From Duganella dendranthematis (lineage in GTDB: Bacteria; Pseudomonadota; Gammaproteobacteria; Burkholderiales; Burkholderiaceae_D), in assembly GCF_012849375.1 (NCBI RefSeq), contig NZ_CP051684.1:1116001-1180000 (forward strand): a stretch of DNA of 64,000 nucleotides. Reading direction: 5' to 3'. A program made the position numbers and the translations under genes. The stretch's first letter is position 1. Every line of letters starts with the position of its first letter. The notes beneath the pieces were generated by a model, which did not search any database, was not told where the DNA came from, and was given only the letters and a program-made list of their open reading frames with translations. Positions 56,069-64,000 of the stretch are shown one piece after another.

Positions 56069-58489
56069 TTACAGTGGCACGGCGTCGGTTTCGCGCTGGA
56101 AGTTACGGTGACCGCCCAGCGCCTGCTGGAACTCGCTCAATGCGCTGTCCAACGCGCCGGCAGAAACCTGCCACAGCGCCGGATCAGGCGTGCCGTCGGC
56201 CAGCGCGGCTGGAATGCCGGCCGCCGCCAGCAGCTGCTGACCGTCGCCGATCGCCAGCATCGGCTTGCAGTGACGGTATTGCAGGCGCACGAAGTCGCGG
56301 GCGTCGGCGTCGCCGGCCAGCATCGAGGCGCTGGTGGCGCCGTCGGCGATCACCACCGCGTCATACAGCACGCCGGGACCGGCTTCGATCGAGATCTCGA
56401 CATCCAGACGGCTGCCGTCGGCCGCCGTCAATTGGCCCAGTTGCGGCGCCACCACACGTGGCACGGCGCCGGCCGCCAGCAGCGCGGCATACACTTTTTT
56501 CACGCTGTCGGCGTCAACCCCGTGGCCGGCCAGAATGGCCACCTTGCGCGTCTTGGCGCCGATGGCACCGGGACGGCTCAGCAGCGACAGCGCCGGCGAT
56601 GGCTCGTAGTGCGGCGGCGGCGCGTCGGTCGCCAGCGGCATCGGTGGCGGCACCTCCATGCCCAGTCCCTGCGCCACGCCTTCGGCCAGGATCGGGTCGA
56701 CATTGGCCAGCATCGACAGCAGACGTACGCGGATCGCCGGCACCGTTACCCGGCTCAATTCAAAGCGGTAGGCGTTGACGATGTGGGCCTGCTCGGCCGG
56801 GCTCTGGCTGATCCAGAACAGGCGCGCCTGGGAATAGTGGTCGGCGAACAGTTCCGGCTTGCCGCGCACCTTGTCTTCCAGTGGTTGCGGCATCTGGCTG
56901 AAGGCGGTGGTGAAACCGGCCATGCCGGCCTGGAACGGACAGCCGCCACCCAGCGAGTTCGGCTCATAGGCCACGCGGCCGCGATGTACGGCCTGGCGAT
57001 GCATGCCGTCCCGCTGGTTGTTGTGCACCGGCGCCAGCGGCGCGTTGATCGGAATCTCGTGGAAGTTGACGCCGCCCAGGCGGCTAATCTGCGTATCCAG
57101 ATACGAATGGATACGCCCCTGCAGCAGCGGGTCGTTGGTGAAGTCGATGCCCGGCACGATGTGCGCGGTACAGAACGCCACCTGTTCGGTCTCGGCGAAG
57201 AAATTGTCCGGGTTGCGGTTCAGCGTCATCTTGCCGACCACCTGCACCGGCACCAGCTCTTCCGGCACGATCTTGGTCGGGTCCAGCACGTCGAACGGGA
57301 ACGATGCCGCCTGCTCTTCGCTGAAGATCTGCAGGCCCAGTTCCCATTCCGGATAGGCGCCGGCCTCGATCGCTTCCCATAGGTCGCGGCGGTGGAAGTC
57401 GGGATCGGCGCCGATGATCTTGGCCGCCTCGTCCCACACCAGCGAGTGGGTGCCGCCCACCGGCTGCCAGTGGAATTTGCAGAACACCGAGGCGCCCTGC
57501 GCATTGACCAGGCGGAAGGTATGCACGCCGAAGCCCTGCATGGTGCGGTAGCTGCGCGGGATGGCGCGGTCGGACAGGTGCCACATCAGCATGTGGGTCG
57601 ATTCCGGCATCAGCGTGACGAAGTCCCAGAAGGTATCGTGCGCGCTGGCCGCCTGCGGGATGCCGTTGTGCGGCTCGGGCTTGACCGAGTGGATCAGGTC
57701 CGGGAATTTCATCGCGTCCTGGATGAAGAACACCGGAATGTTATTGCCCACCAGATCCCAGTTGCCTTCGTCGGTGTAAAACTTGACGGCAAAGCCGCGC
57801 ACGTCGCGCACGGTGTCGGCCGAACCGCGCTCGCCGGCCACGGTCGAGAAGCGCACGAACACCGGGGTGCGCTTGCCGGCCGCCGCGAACGGCGCCGCGC
57901 GGGTCAGGTCGCTCAGGTCCTGGTAGCTTTCGAAGTAGCCATGGGCGGCCGAGCCGCGCGCATGCACCACGCGTTCCGGAATGCGTTCATGGTCGAAATG
58001 GGTGATTTTTTCGCGCAGGATGAAGTCTTCCATCGCGGTTGGTCCGCGCAGGCCGACTTTCAGCGAATTCTGGTTGTCGGCGACCGGCACGCCCTGGTTG
58101 GTGGTCAGACGCTGGTCGCTGCCGTCTGCGCGCACACGGTCCAGGTCACCTGCAGGGCACACGCCCAGCGGCGGCGCGCCATTGCCGGTCTTCGGCGATG
58201 GGGTGGTTTCGCCGGCGGTACTGGCGCTGGCCACCGGGTGCGGCACCGGGCAGGTCTGGCCGGGCTGCGGCGTACGTGCGGCTTCGCCGTGTTCGCCGGC
58301 TTTATTGGCGTTGTACGGCATGGCGTCGGCGGCCTGCTGGCCGCCGGTCACTTTGTCGATCAGGGCCTGGTCCTGGGTGCTGGCGCCACCCAGACTGGTG
58401 GGCGGATTGGCGGACGATGGGCCCGCAACGGTGCTCAATACACTACCGGCCCCCATTACGGAGGCCGGCGATTTTTGCTTGGTGGTCAT
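56069..58489 (-). CDS. katE: Large-subunit catalase (HPII type)
   Basis: Monofunctional heme catalase of 806 residues, which turns hydrogen peroxide into water and oxygen. The first 125 residues are a low-complexity extension. The core has His in [19 protein letters not shown], Asn in [20 protein letters not shown] and the proximal heme Tyr in [13 protein letters not shown]. The final 150 residues form the flavodoxin/GATase-like domain of large catalases ([40 protein letters not shown]). AGGAT precedes the ATG. It lies 87 bases after the DUF883 gene on the same strand, consistent with a stress-induced pair. Confidence 0.94.
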   Translation of the reverse strand: MTTKQKSPASVMGAGSVLSTVAGPSSANPPTSLGGASTQDQALIDKVTGGQQAADAMPYNANKAGEHGEAARTPQPGQTCPVPHPVASASTAGETTPSPKTGNGAPPLGVCPAGDLDRVRADGSDQRLTTNQGVPVADNQNSLKVGLRGPTAMEDFILREKITHFDHERIPERVVHARGSAAHGYFESYQDLSDLTRAAPFAAAGKRTPVFVRFSTVAGERGSADTVRDVRGFAVKFYTDEGNWDLVGNNIPVFFIQDAMKFPDLIHSVKPEPHNGIPQAASAHDTFWDFVTLMPESTHMLMWHLSDRAIPRSYRTMQGFGVHTFRLVNAQGASVFCKFHWQPVGGTHSLVWDEAAKIIGADPDFHRRDLWEAIEAGAYPEWELGLQIFSEEQAASFPFDVLDPTKIVPEELVPVQVVGKMTLNRNPDNFFAETEQVAFCTAHIVPGIDFTNDPLLQGRIHSYLDTQISRLGGVNFHEIPINAPLAPVHNNQRDGMHRQAVHRGRVAYEPNSLGGGCPFQAGMAGFTTAFSQMPQPLEDKVRGKPELFADHYSQARLFWISQSPAEQAHIVNAYRFELSRVTVPAIRVRLLSMLANVDPILAEGVAQGLGMEVPPPMPLATDAPPPHYEPSPALSLLSRPGAIGAKTRKVAILAGHGVDADSVKKVYAALLAAGAVPRVVAPQLGQLTAADGSRLDVEISIEAGPGVLYDAVVIADGATSASMLAGDADARDFVRLQYRHCKPMLAIGDGQQLLAAAGIPAALADGTPDPALWQVSAGALDSALSEFQQALGGHRNFQRETDAVPL

Positions 58490-58576
58490 GGATATCCTTT
58501 GAACGAGACGAACGGAATGCCCTTGCGGACATCACCGGTCGTCCCGGCGATGACACCAGCCGGGCCAACGAAAAAT

Positions 58577-58930
58577 TTACTTGCTGCCGCGCGAACCCAG
58601 CAGCTTGGAGATGCCGTAACCAGCGGCCGCTGCCACCAGTACCGAGATCACCGGATTGGCGCGCACGTGGGTGCGGCTCGCTTCGGTGAAGTTTTTGTAC
58701 GATTCAACGACTTGCTTGCTGCGTGCGGCCAGCGTGTCGGAGGTGCTTTCCACGGTGTCGGCAACTTTGTCGACGCCGGTGTGGGCCTGGCTGGCCAGAC
58801 GGTCGGTGGTCGGCGGCACTTTGTCGGCGACTTTGTCAATGGCAGCGTGGGCGTCGGCGCGCAGGTCTTTGCCGATTTGGGTAACGCCGTCGCGGGTGCT
58901 GTTGATTTTGGTATCGATGCTGTTATCCAT
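58577..58930 (-). CDS. DUF883 (ElaB/YqjD-like) membrane protein
   Basis: Small protein of 117 residues with a long polar helix (DTKINSTRDGVTQIGKDLRA; TGVDKVADTVESTSDTLAAR) and a single C-terminal membrane helix, NPVISVLVAAAAGYGISKLL, ending in basic residues. This is the layout of the ElaB/YqjD family, tail-anchored proteins that in E. coli bind ribosomes in stationary phase. The long frame upstream of 58930 is a shadow. GAGAGGAT precedes the ATG at 58930. The neighbouring catalase supports a stationary-phase or stress role. Confidence 0.82.
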   Translation of the reverse strand: MDNSIDTKINSTRDGVTQIGKDLRADAHAAIDKVADKVPPTTDRLASQAHTGVDKVADTVESTSDTLAARSKQVVESYKNFTEASRTHVRANPVISVLVAAAAGYGISKLLGSRGSK

Positions 58931-59110
58931 AATGCGATCCTCTCGTGGGTTGTTCGGGGTTGGAAGGCTTACGATAGGCTTGACCAGCGCGCTTGACCGT
59001 GCGGGAACACACAGTGTGCAAAATGGCCGGCTATGTGAAATGACACACGGACGCGGCTGCCACATCGGAGCATGCTATACGTGAGCCATACCTACTTTTG
59101 GAGAGCGGCA

Positions 59111-61606
59111 ATGTTTCCCATCTCATCCCTGACGCCATCGGCGACGACGGAGTTGCAAGCGGTCAACCGCGCTTCGGAAACGGCGGCGGTGAATAACGCC
59201 ACCATCAATGCGGTCGGCAGCGCGCTGGATGCGCCACCGGCGGCGTCGGTGACGGTGGATTTGTCGCCGGTAGCGGGCTTTCTGTTGTCGGTGACCAACG
59301 CTCAGCAGCAGTTATCTCAGGTGCAGGGCAACACCTTGCTCGACACTGCGCAACGCGCCGATACCGTCAATACGGCGGTGCAGAATGTGGTGGATGCGTT
59401 CAACCTGCTGCCGACTGTGGATTTCGATCAGGGCCAACCGCTGCAAGGATCTTTGTTGAACAACCTGGTCAGCAGCCTGAACCAGCAGCTCAACGATAGC
59501 ACCACCACGCAGGCGCAGAATCTGGCGCAACTGGGCGTGACCTTGCAGCCGCCGTTGCTGTCGGCACTAACCGGCGGCCTGTCGCTGGAACCGGAGCAAC
59601 TCCGCGCCGCCTTCAACGCCAACAATCAGCAGACCACATCGACGCTGGACAATACCCTGAACAATTTCCGCACGCTGGCAACCGAATTTGCCGAGCAACT
59701 CAGCGTGGCGGGCAGCGCGCAGTTTCCTGCGTTGGGCAGCAATCCGTTCCAGAGTCTGAACGTGCAGCAGCGCGCCGGCTTGACGCCGGAAGAACTGTCG
59801 GCCAATACGCGACTGGACCTGGCGCGACAGGAAATCGATAACCTGTCGCAGAACCCGCTGCCGGAAACGGCGGCCGACCGCTTGTCGGCACAGCGCGCGC
59901 AACTGGAGCAAACGAATACGGCGCAGCAGCCGGAAACGCCATCGCCCATCGTGCAGCAACAGCAGGCGGAAGCGGCGCAACAGGCACAGGCCAACGTCCA
60001 GCAGGCCAATCTGCAACAAGCCCTGCTTGACCAGGCCACCACCGACCAGCAGGCACAAGCCACCCAGCAAGCCAATCTGGCGCAAACCCAGCAGGCTCAG
60101 GCCGCACAGCAGACCAACGCCCAGCAACAGGCCAATCAGGCACTGGCGCAACAGCAATTGCAGGATCAGCAAACCAACGCCCAGCAGCTGCAGGCCAACC
60201 AGTTGACCGCGCAGCAAACCCAGCAAGCCGCACAGCAGGCGCAGGCCGATCAATTGCGGACGGCGCAACTGGCGCAGGCCGACCAGACCGCCGATGCCCA
60301 GCGAGCGCAGTTGCTGCAAGCAGCGACGCAGCAAGCCAACCTGACGCAGGCCCAACAGACGCAGGCGGCGCTCAACCAGCAAACCCAGCTCGACCAGGCA
60401 CGCGCCGCGCAACAAGCGCAAGTGCAGCAGGCGGCCACGCAGGTGCAGAACGCCCAGCAGGCGCAGGCGGCCCAGGTATCGGCCTTGCAGCAAACCTTGC
60501 AACTGAATCAGGCCGCGCAGCAAGCGCAACAGGAGGCTCGCGCCGCACAGGAAGCCCAGGCGGCGCGCCAGGGCCAGCAAGCGCAGAATGCACAGCAAGC
60601 GCAAGGCACGCTGCAAAGCCAGCAGGCACAGACGTTGCAACGAGCCCAAGCCACATTGCAAGGGCAGCAGGCGCAGAACGCGCAGCAAGCCCAGGCCGCG
60701 TTGCAAGGACAGCAGGCGCAGCAGACGCTGGCGGCGCAACGCGCCCAAACCAGTCTGCAGGCGCAAAATGCCCGACAGGCCCAGAATGCAGCGAATGCGG
60801 CGTCGGCACAGCAAGCCCAGCAAGCCGCACCGACCGCCGCCGAGCAGGCGCAGCAAACCGCGCTGACCGCAGCCCAGCAGGCGCAGGCCACCGCACAGGC
60901 GCAAACAGCGCGTCAGCAGGCCACGGCCACCGTCACCACCGCCACCGGCGCCGCACAGCAGGCGCAGCAACAAGCCGTGGCGGCCCAGAACGCCGTACAG
61001 AACATCCCGACCTTGCCGGCCAACGCCACCGCCGCGCAGCAAGCCCAGACCGCGCAGGCCGCTGCCGCCCAGGTGGCGATCGCCAACTCGGCAGCGCAGT
61101 CGGCCGCCGTGCAGGCCCAGGCCGCGCAGAATGCCGCTGACGCCATGGCCGCGCAGAACGCAGCCGCCGTGGCGGCCGCCGCGCAATCTCGCCTGGCGCA
61201 GAATAACGTCGGCACCGCCGATGCCGCCACCACCGCAGCCAACGTCGCCGCGCAACAAGCCGCGGCCGTACAGCAGACCGCCGCCAGCCTGGCCGCCGCC
61301 AACGCTGCCGCCGCCGACGCCAACCAGCAAGCCGCTGCCGCCGCCAATGCCGCTCAGCAGGCAGCCGCAGCGCAAGCCGCCGCCGAGCAGACCAACGCCG
61401 CCCAAGTGGCCGCAGCACAGAACGTCGTCAACACGCCGGCCGATCTGCGCGCCAATCCAGCGCTGGCCGCCGCCATTGCCGCCTACAACGTCAACGACAT
61501 TGCCGGCACCACCGCCAATGCCGCCCGCGCCGCCACCGCCGCGATTCCGCGTGTGGGCGCGGTCAACGCCACCAGCGCCACCCGCAGCATCGGCAACGCA
61601 CCGTAA
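59111..61606 (+). CDS. Giant Gln/Ala-rich low-complexity protein
   Basis: Protein of 831 residues that I do not recognise. Residues 1-240 have ordinary composition (MFPISSLTPSATTELQAVNR; VTVDLSPVAGFLLSVTNAQQ). From about 275 to 790 the sequence is almost only Gln and Ala with Asn, Thr, Leu and Arg, as irregular units such as QQAQNAQQAQ. The tail is Ala/Thr-rich. I find no Lys, Cys, Trp or His in the whole chain and a single Tyr. Strong alpha-helix and coiled-coil propensity is expected. No signal peptide or membrane helix is visible. GGAGAG lies 5 bases before the ATG at 59111; the frame opens earlier without such a site. It is divergent from the DUF883 gene. Confidence 0.8.
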   Translation: MFPISSLTPSATTELQAVNRASETAAVNNATINAVGSALDAPPAASVTVDLSPVAGFLLSVTNAQQQLSQVQGNTLLDTAQRADTVNTAVQNVVDAFNLLPTVDFDQGQPLQGSLLNNLVSSLNQQLNDSTTTQAQNLAQLGVTLQPPLLSALTGGLSLEPEQLRAAFNANNQQTTSTLDNTLNNFRTLATEFAEQLSVAGSAQFPALGSNPFQSLNVQQRAGLTPEELSANTRLDLARQEIDNLSQNPLPETAADRLSAQRAQLEQTNTAQQPETPSPIVQQQQAEAAQQAQANVQQANLQQALLDQATTDQQAQATQQANLAQTQQAQAAQQTNAQQQANQALAQQQLQDQQTNAQQLQANQLTAQQTQQAAQQAQADQLRTAQLAQADQTADAQRAQLLQAATQQANLTQAQQTQAALNQQTQLDQARAAQQAQVQQAATQVQNAQQAQAAQVSALQQTLQLNQAAQQAQQEARAAQEAQAARQGQQAQNAQQAQGTLQSQQAQTLQRAQATLQGQQAQNAQQAQAALQGQQAQQTLAAQRAQTSLQAQNARQAQNAANAASAQQAQQAAPTAAEQAQQTALTAAQQAQATAQAQTARQQATATVTTATGAAQQAQQQAVAAQNAVQNIPTLPANATAAQQAQTAQAAAAQVAIANSAAQSAAVQAQAAQNAADAMAAQNAAAVAAAAQSRLAQNNVGTADAATTAANVAAQQAAAVQQTAASLAAANAAAADANQQAAAAANAAQQAAAAQAAAEQTNAAQVAAAQNVVNTPADLRANPALAAAIAAYNVNDIAGTTANAARAATAAIPRVGAVNATSATRSIGNAP

Positions 61607-61867
61607 CCCCGACGCCTCGCCGGGCGCGGCATTCCGCTCTGGCGACGCGCCGCTCCGTCATTCGCGCCGGGCGGCGCACCGCGACCGTGCGGACCGCGCA
61701 CCGCATGCCGGCGAGTGCACTGGCGCGGGGCGCGCTCGCCACATCGCCCCGCCACCGGCACGGCCGGCCAAATTAAATTTTGAAGACTCCCTGTTTGCTA
61801 GCGCAACTCGCACGATAATATTCTGCGTTTTTAGCGATAATCATCGCATCAACAAACAGGAGATCGC
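61607..61867. promoter_or_regulatory. Gap before livK-like gene, with AT-rich promoter part
   Basis: The first 160 bases are extremely GC-rich and carry only shadow frames. The last 95 turn AT-rich and include GATAATATT near 61813 as a possible -10 and the near-palindrome GCGATAATCATCGC (61834-61847) close before the SD CAGGAG of the binding-protein gene. No gene is seen. Confidence 0.35.
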
Positions 61868-62989
61868 ATGAAATTGAAGCACACCGCCGCCGCCCTGGCC
61901 CTGCTGGCCGCCTTTGGCGCCCATGCCCAGGACACCGTCATCAAAATCGGCCACAGCGGCCCGCTGTCCGGCGCCCAGGCATTTGCCGGCAAGGACAATG
62001 AAAACGGCGCCCGCCTGGCGGTGGAAGAACTCAATGCCAAGCCGATCACCGTGGCCGGCAAGAAGCTGAAATTCGAACTGCTGTCGGAAGACGACCAGGG
62101 CGACCCGAAAGCCGGCATGGCCGCCGCCCAGAAACTGATCGACGCTGGCGTGCACTACGTGGTCGGCCCGTACAACTCGGGTGTCGCCATCCCTGCCTCG
62201 CGCGCCTACAACGACGCCGGCGCGCTGGTGGCCAGCGTCGCCACCAACCCCAAGCTGACCCAACAAGGCTACAAAGGCCTGTACCGCGTCAACGCCAGCG
62301 ACTCCCAGCTGGGCTCGAAAATGGCGCTGTACGCCGCCAATGAAATGAAACTGAAAAACGTCGCCGTGATCGACGACCGCACCGCCTTCGGCCAGGGCTT
62401 GGCGGAAGAATTCAAGAAGCAGGCCAAGGCGTCCGGCATGACCGTGGCCGGCCACGAATTCACCAACGACAAGGCGTTCGACTTCACCTCCATCCTGACC
62501 AAGCTGAAGACCAAGAACGTGCAGGCGATTTTCTTCGGCGGCTACGCGCCGCAAGCCGCGCCGATGGCGCGCCAGATGAAACAGCTGGGCATTACCGCCA
62601 AGCTGCTGGGCGGCGACACCATTTGCACCGCCGAAATGGGCAAGCTGGGCGGCGACACCGTCGGCGACAACGTGCTGTGCTCGCAAGGCGGCGCCATCCT
62701 CGACAAGGCCGCCACCGGCCCGGCCTTCAAGGCCAAGTTCAAGGCCCGCTTCAAGCAGGACGCCGACGTCTACGCCGCCGCTTATTACGATGCGGTGATG
62801 CTGTACGCGCAAGGCATGCAAAAGGCCAACTCGATCGATGCGCAAAAAGTGCAGGCCATCATCAGCGCCGGCTCCTACCAGGGCGTGGCCGGCACCTATG
62901 CTTTCGACGCCAAGGGCGACATGAAGCAGTCGCCGGTGACCATCTTCACCTTCAAGGGCGGCCAGCCGGTGCCGTTGACCAGCTATTAA
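61868..62989 (+). CDS. LivK-type branched-chain amino acid-binding protein
   Basis: Periplasmic type I solute-binding protein of 373 residues. The signal peptide ends at FGAHAQ. The start of the mature part, TVIKIGHSGPLSGAQAFAGK, and VVGPYNSGVAIPASRAYNDA (ligand-binding loop with Ser) match LivJ/LivK. Other conserved pieces are YGVxx-like TFAFDAKGD at the C-terminus. It would deliver leucine, isoleucine, valine or a related compound to a LivHMGF permease, which is not in the window. GGAG lies 5 bases before the ATG. Its end overlaps the convergent heme oxygenase gene by 38 bases. Confidence 0.9.
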   Translation: MKLKHTAAALALLAAFGAHAQDTVIKIGHSGPLSGAQAFAGKDNENGARLAVEELNAKPITVAGKKLKFELLSEDDQGDPKAGMAAAQKLIDAGVHYVVGPYNSGVAIPASRAYNDAGALVASVATNPKLTQQGYKGLYRVNASDSQLGSKMALYAANEMKLKNVAVIDDRTAFGQGLAEEFKKQAKASGMTVAGHEFTNDKAFDFTSILTKLKTKNVQAIFFGGYAPQAAPMARQMKQLGITAKLLGGDTICTAEMGKLGGDTVGDNVLCSQGGAILDKAATGPAFKAKFKARFKQDADVYAAAYYDAVMLYAQGMQKANSIDAQKVQAIISAGSYQGVAGTYAFDAKGDMKQSPVTIFTFKGGQPVPLTSY

Positions 62990-63557
62990 GCAGCCCGATC
63001 AGGCTGTCGAAGGCTTGCTGGGCCCCCTGGCATGCCTGTTCGACCTGCACCGGCGTCACCACGTCGGCGCGCAGGGCGGCCAGGAACTGCTGCCAGCGCG
63101 GGCCGGGCGAGCCCTGTCCGCGCAGATAGCCCAGTGGATGCGGCGCCAATGATGCGGCCAGGCGCTTGTAAAGCACCGCCCCGCCCAGCTGCGAACCTTC
63201 GATGACATAACTGACGCCCCAACGATAGGCGGCACTGGCCTGCGGCGGCCATGGCGGCTGCGCCGCCAGCGGCGTGGCGGCGGGCAGCCCTTGCAGCGAC
63301 GGATCGGCCAGGTCGATACGCAGCTGCGCCAGATAATCGCGGGGCGGCATCTGCTGGCGTGGGCCATCCGGGTAGCTGTCCAGCCACGCTTGCAGCGGCG
63401 CCAGCCACGTCTCCAGCAACTGCAAGTGATCGCGGTAGGCGCGCAGGTCCGGCGCGGCGGCCGCCAGCGGCGTGCGCGAGTCCAGCTCGGCGTGACGGTC
63501 GGCAGTGGCGGCGCGCAGGGCGGTCAAGACATCCAATATATTCCCCAGATTCAACAT
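62952..63557 (-). CDS. Biliverdin-producing heme oxygenase
   Basis: Bacterial heme oxygenase of 201 residues (BphO/HemO-like), cleaving heme to biliverdin, iron and CO. The proximal heme ligand is His in RAATADRHAELDSRTPL, and the distal helix glycines are in YVIEGSQLGGAVLYKR. The usual partner, a bacteriophytochrome gene, is not next to it in the part of the window seen, so biliverdin may serve a distant photoreceptor or iron release. The ATG at 63557 has no clear SD; a TTG at 63536 with GGGGAA upstream is an alternative. It overlaps the LivK-like gene end by 38 bases. Confidence 0.85.
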   Translation of the reverse strand: MLNLGNILDVLTALRAATADRHAELDSRTPLAAAAPDLRAYRDHLQLLETWLAPLQAWLDSYPDGPRQQMPPRDYLAQLRIDLADPSLQGLPAATPLAAQPPWPPQASAAYRWGVSYVIEGSQLGGAVLYKRLAASLAPHPLGYLRGQGSPGPRWQQFLAALRADVVTPVQVEQACQGAQQAFDSLIGLLNSWSTAPAGRP

Positions 63558-63663
63558 GAAGTGACGATTCTACACAGTCATTACCCGCGCACGGTACGCT
63601 ATGGCACCATCGCAGAGGGCCGCGCTCAGGTAAAATTTTAATCATCTTTTTTTTGCCGCGCCC

Positions 63664-64000
63664 ATGAACGACATTCCTGCCTCTTTTTGTTCCGTGCTGC
63701 TGATCGATGACGAAGCCATGGCCGAGGACCTGATCGGCTATCGCCTGTCGCAGCAGGCCGACATCCGGCTGCGCTACGACGCCCGCGCCGAGCTGGCGGT
63801 GAAGCTATGCTGCGAGACCGCGGCCAGCGTGGTGCTGGTCGACCTGCGCATGCCGGGGCCGGACGGCTTCGACGTCATCCGACTGCTGCGCGCCGCCCCC
63901 GAAACGGAACATGTGCCGGTCATCCTGCTGTCGTCCGAGGACGACGCCGATACCAAGGCACGCGCCTTCGCGCTCGGCGCCAACGATTATCTGGTCAAGT
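63664..64000 (+). CDS. Response regulator, WspR-like (5' part)
   Basis: The first 112 residues of a receiver-domain protein are cut by the window end. The acidic pair is LLIDDEAM, the phosphoacceptor is Asp60 in VVLVDLRMPGPDGFD, the switch Ser is in VILLSSEDD, and Lys is in NDYLVK. The ending ARAFALGANDYLVK is typical of WspR-type regulators, whose next domain is GGDEF. A second domain is therefore expected beyond base 64000 but is not seen. It lies divergent from the heme oxygenase gene. Confidence 0.75.
   Translation, partial: MNDIPASFCSVLLIDDEAMAEDLIGYRLSQQADIRLRYDARAELAVKLCCETAASVVLVDLRMPGPDGFDVIRLLRAAPETEHVPVILLSSEDDADTKARAFALGANDYLVK

Noticed and set aside
54824..57382. 852-codon frame spanning the EmrB and catalase genes on the plus strand
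   Set aside because: It crosses two well-supported genes and the gap between them. No domain is recognisable.
59950..61400. Dense CAG/GCG repeats considered as a CRISPR array or tandem DNA repeat
   Set aside because: Units vary in length and codon use, there are no constant spacers, and the frame is uninterrupted throughout.
59567..61405. 612-codon Leu/Gly/Cys-rich frame opposite the Gln/Ala-rich gene
   Set aside because: Complement of CAG/GCN codons yields Leu/Cys/Gly runs automatically. No SD, and the plus-strand gene has a good start.

Overview
The window is one contiguous stretch of a GC-rich chromosome from a Gram-negative bacterium. I place it in the Betaproteobacteria, probably Oxalobacteraceae close to Duganella or Massilia. 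This is inferred from the gene mix: a TonB-receptor starch locus with a flavin halogenase, a PHA phasin, RND and EmrAB-type pumps with NodT-family outer-membrane factors, and many c-di-GMP proteins. I could not test it by alignment. I recognise no rRNA, tRNA, CRISPR array, prophage or insertion sequence. The window opens 92 bases before its first gene and cuts the last gene at base 64000.

Bases 1-16040 centre on alpha-glucan use. A secreted GH31 alpha-glucosidase stands first. A NERD-like helicase and an ACE-like M2 dipeptidase follow. The core is a divergent pair of units: a TonB receptor, flavin halogenase and small lipoprotein leftward, and a secreted GH13 amylase plus a six-hairpin glycosidase rightward. 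The 451-base control region between them holds five copies of a 15-base TGTA-n-T-nnn-n-CTA box. The glycosidase and the convergent GGDEF-EAL gene (16028-17481) each carry a single-base frameshift.

Bases 16000-32200 hold signalling and housekeeping genes: a chemoreceptor, two acetyltransferases, a CodA-like deaminase, a phasin whose 3' end contains a mobile palindrome, a heterodimeric ABC exporter, a TPR-GGDEF cyclase, small lipoprotein and hypothetical genes, an M29-like metallopeptidase and an S10 carboxypeptidase.

Bases 32170-45200 hold two LysR regulators, each beside a possible target (an SDR; a phytanoyl-CoA dioxygenase-like plus sugar-isomerase pair), a remnant of an XRE antitoxin gene, and a dense signalling block. 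That block has a CHASE histidine kinase, an HD-GYP protein with a dead receiver, an OhrR-type regulator, a 2OG-Fe oxygenase, a REC-histidine kinase, a predicted small RNA and another GGDEF protein.

Bases 45270-55960 hold two drug-efflux sets facing each other, an RND tripartite set (with a GyrI-like protein at its end) and an EmrB-EmrA-NodT set. From 56069 on come a large catalase and a DUF883 protein (stress functions), a bizarre 831-residue Gln/Ala-rich protein, a LivK-type binding protein, an orphan heme oxygenase and the start of a WspR-like response regulator.

Three points deserve most attention. One is the Gln/Ala-rich protein, with no Lys, Cys, Trp or His that I can find. Another is the halogenase and lipoprotein embedded in a glucan-uptake locus under a five-box operator array. 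The last is a two-hairpin dispersed repeat present three times, once inside the phasin reading frame.
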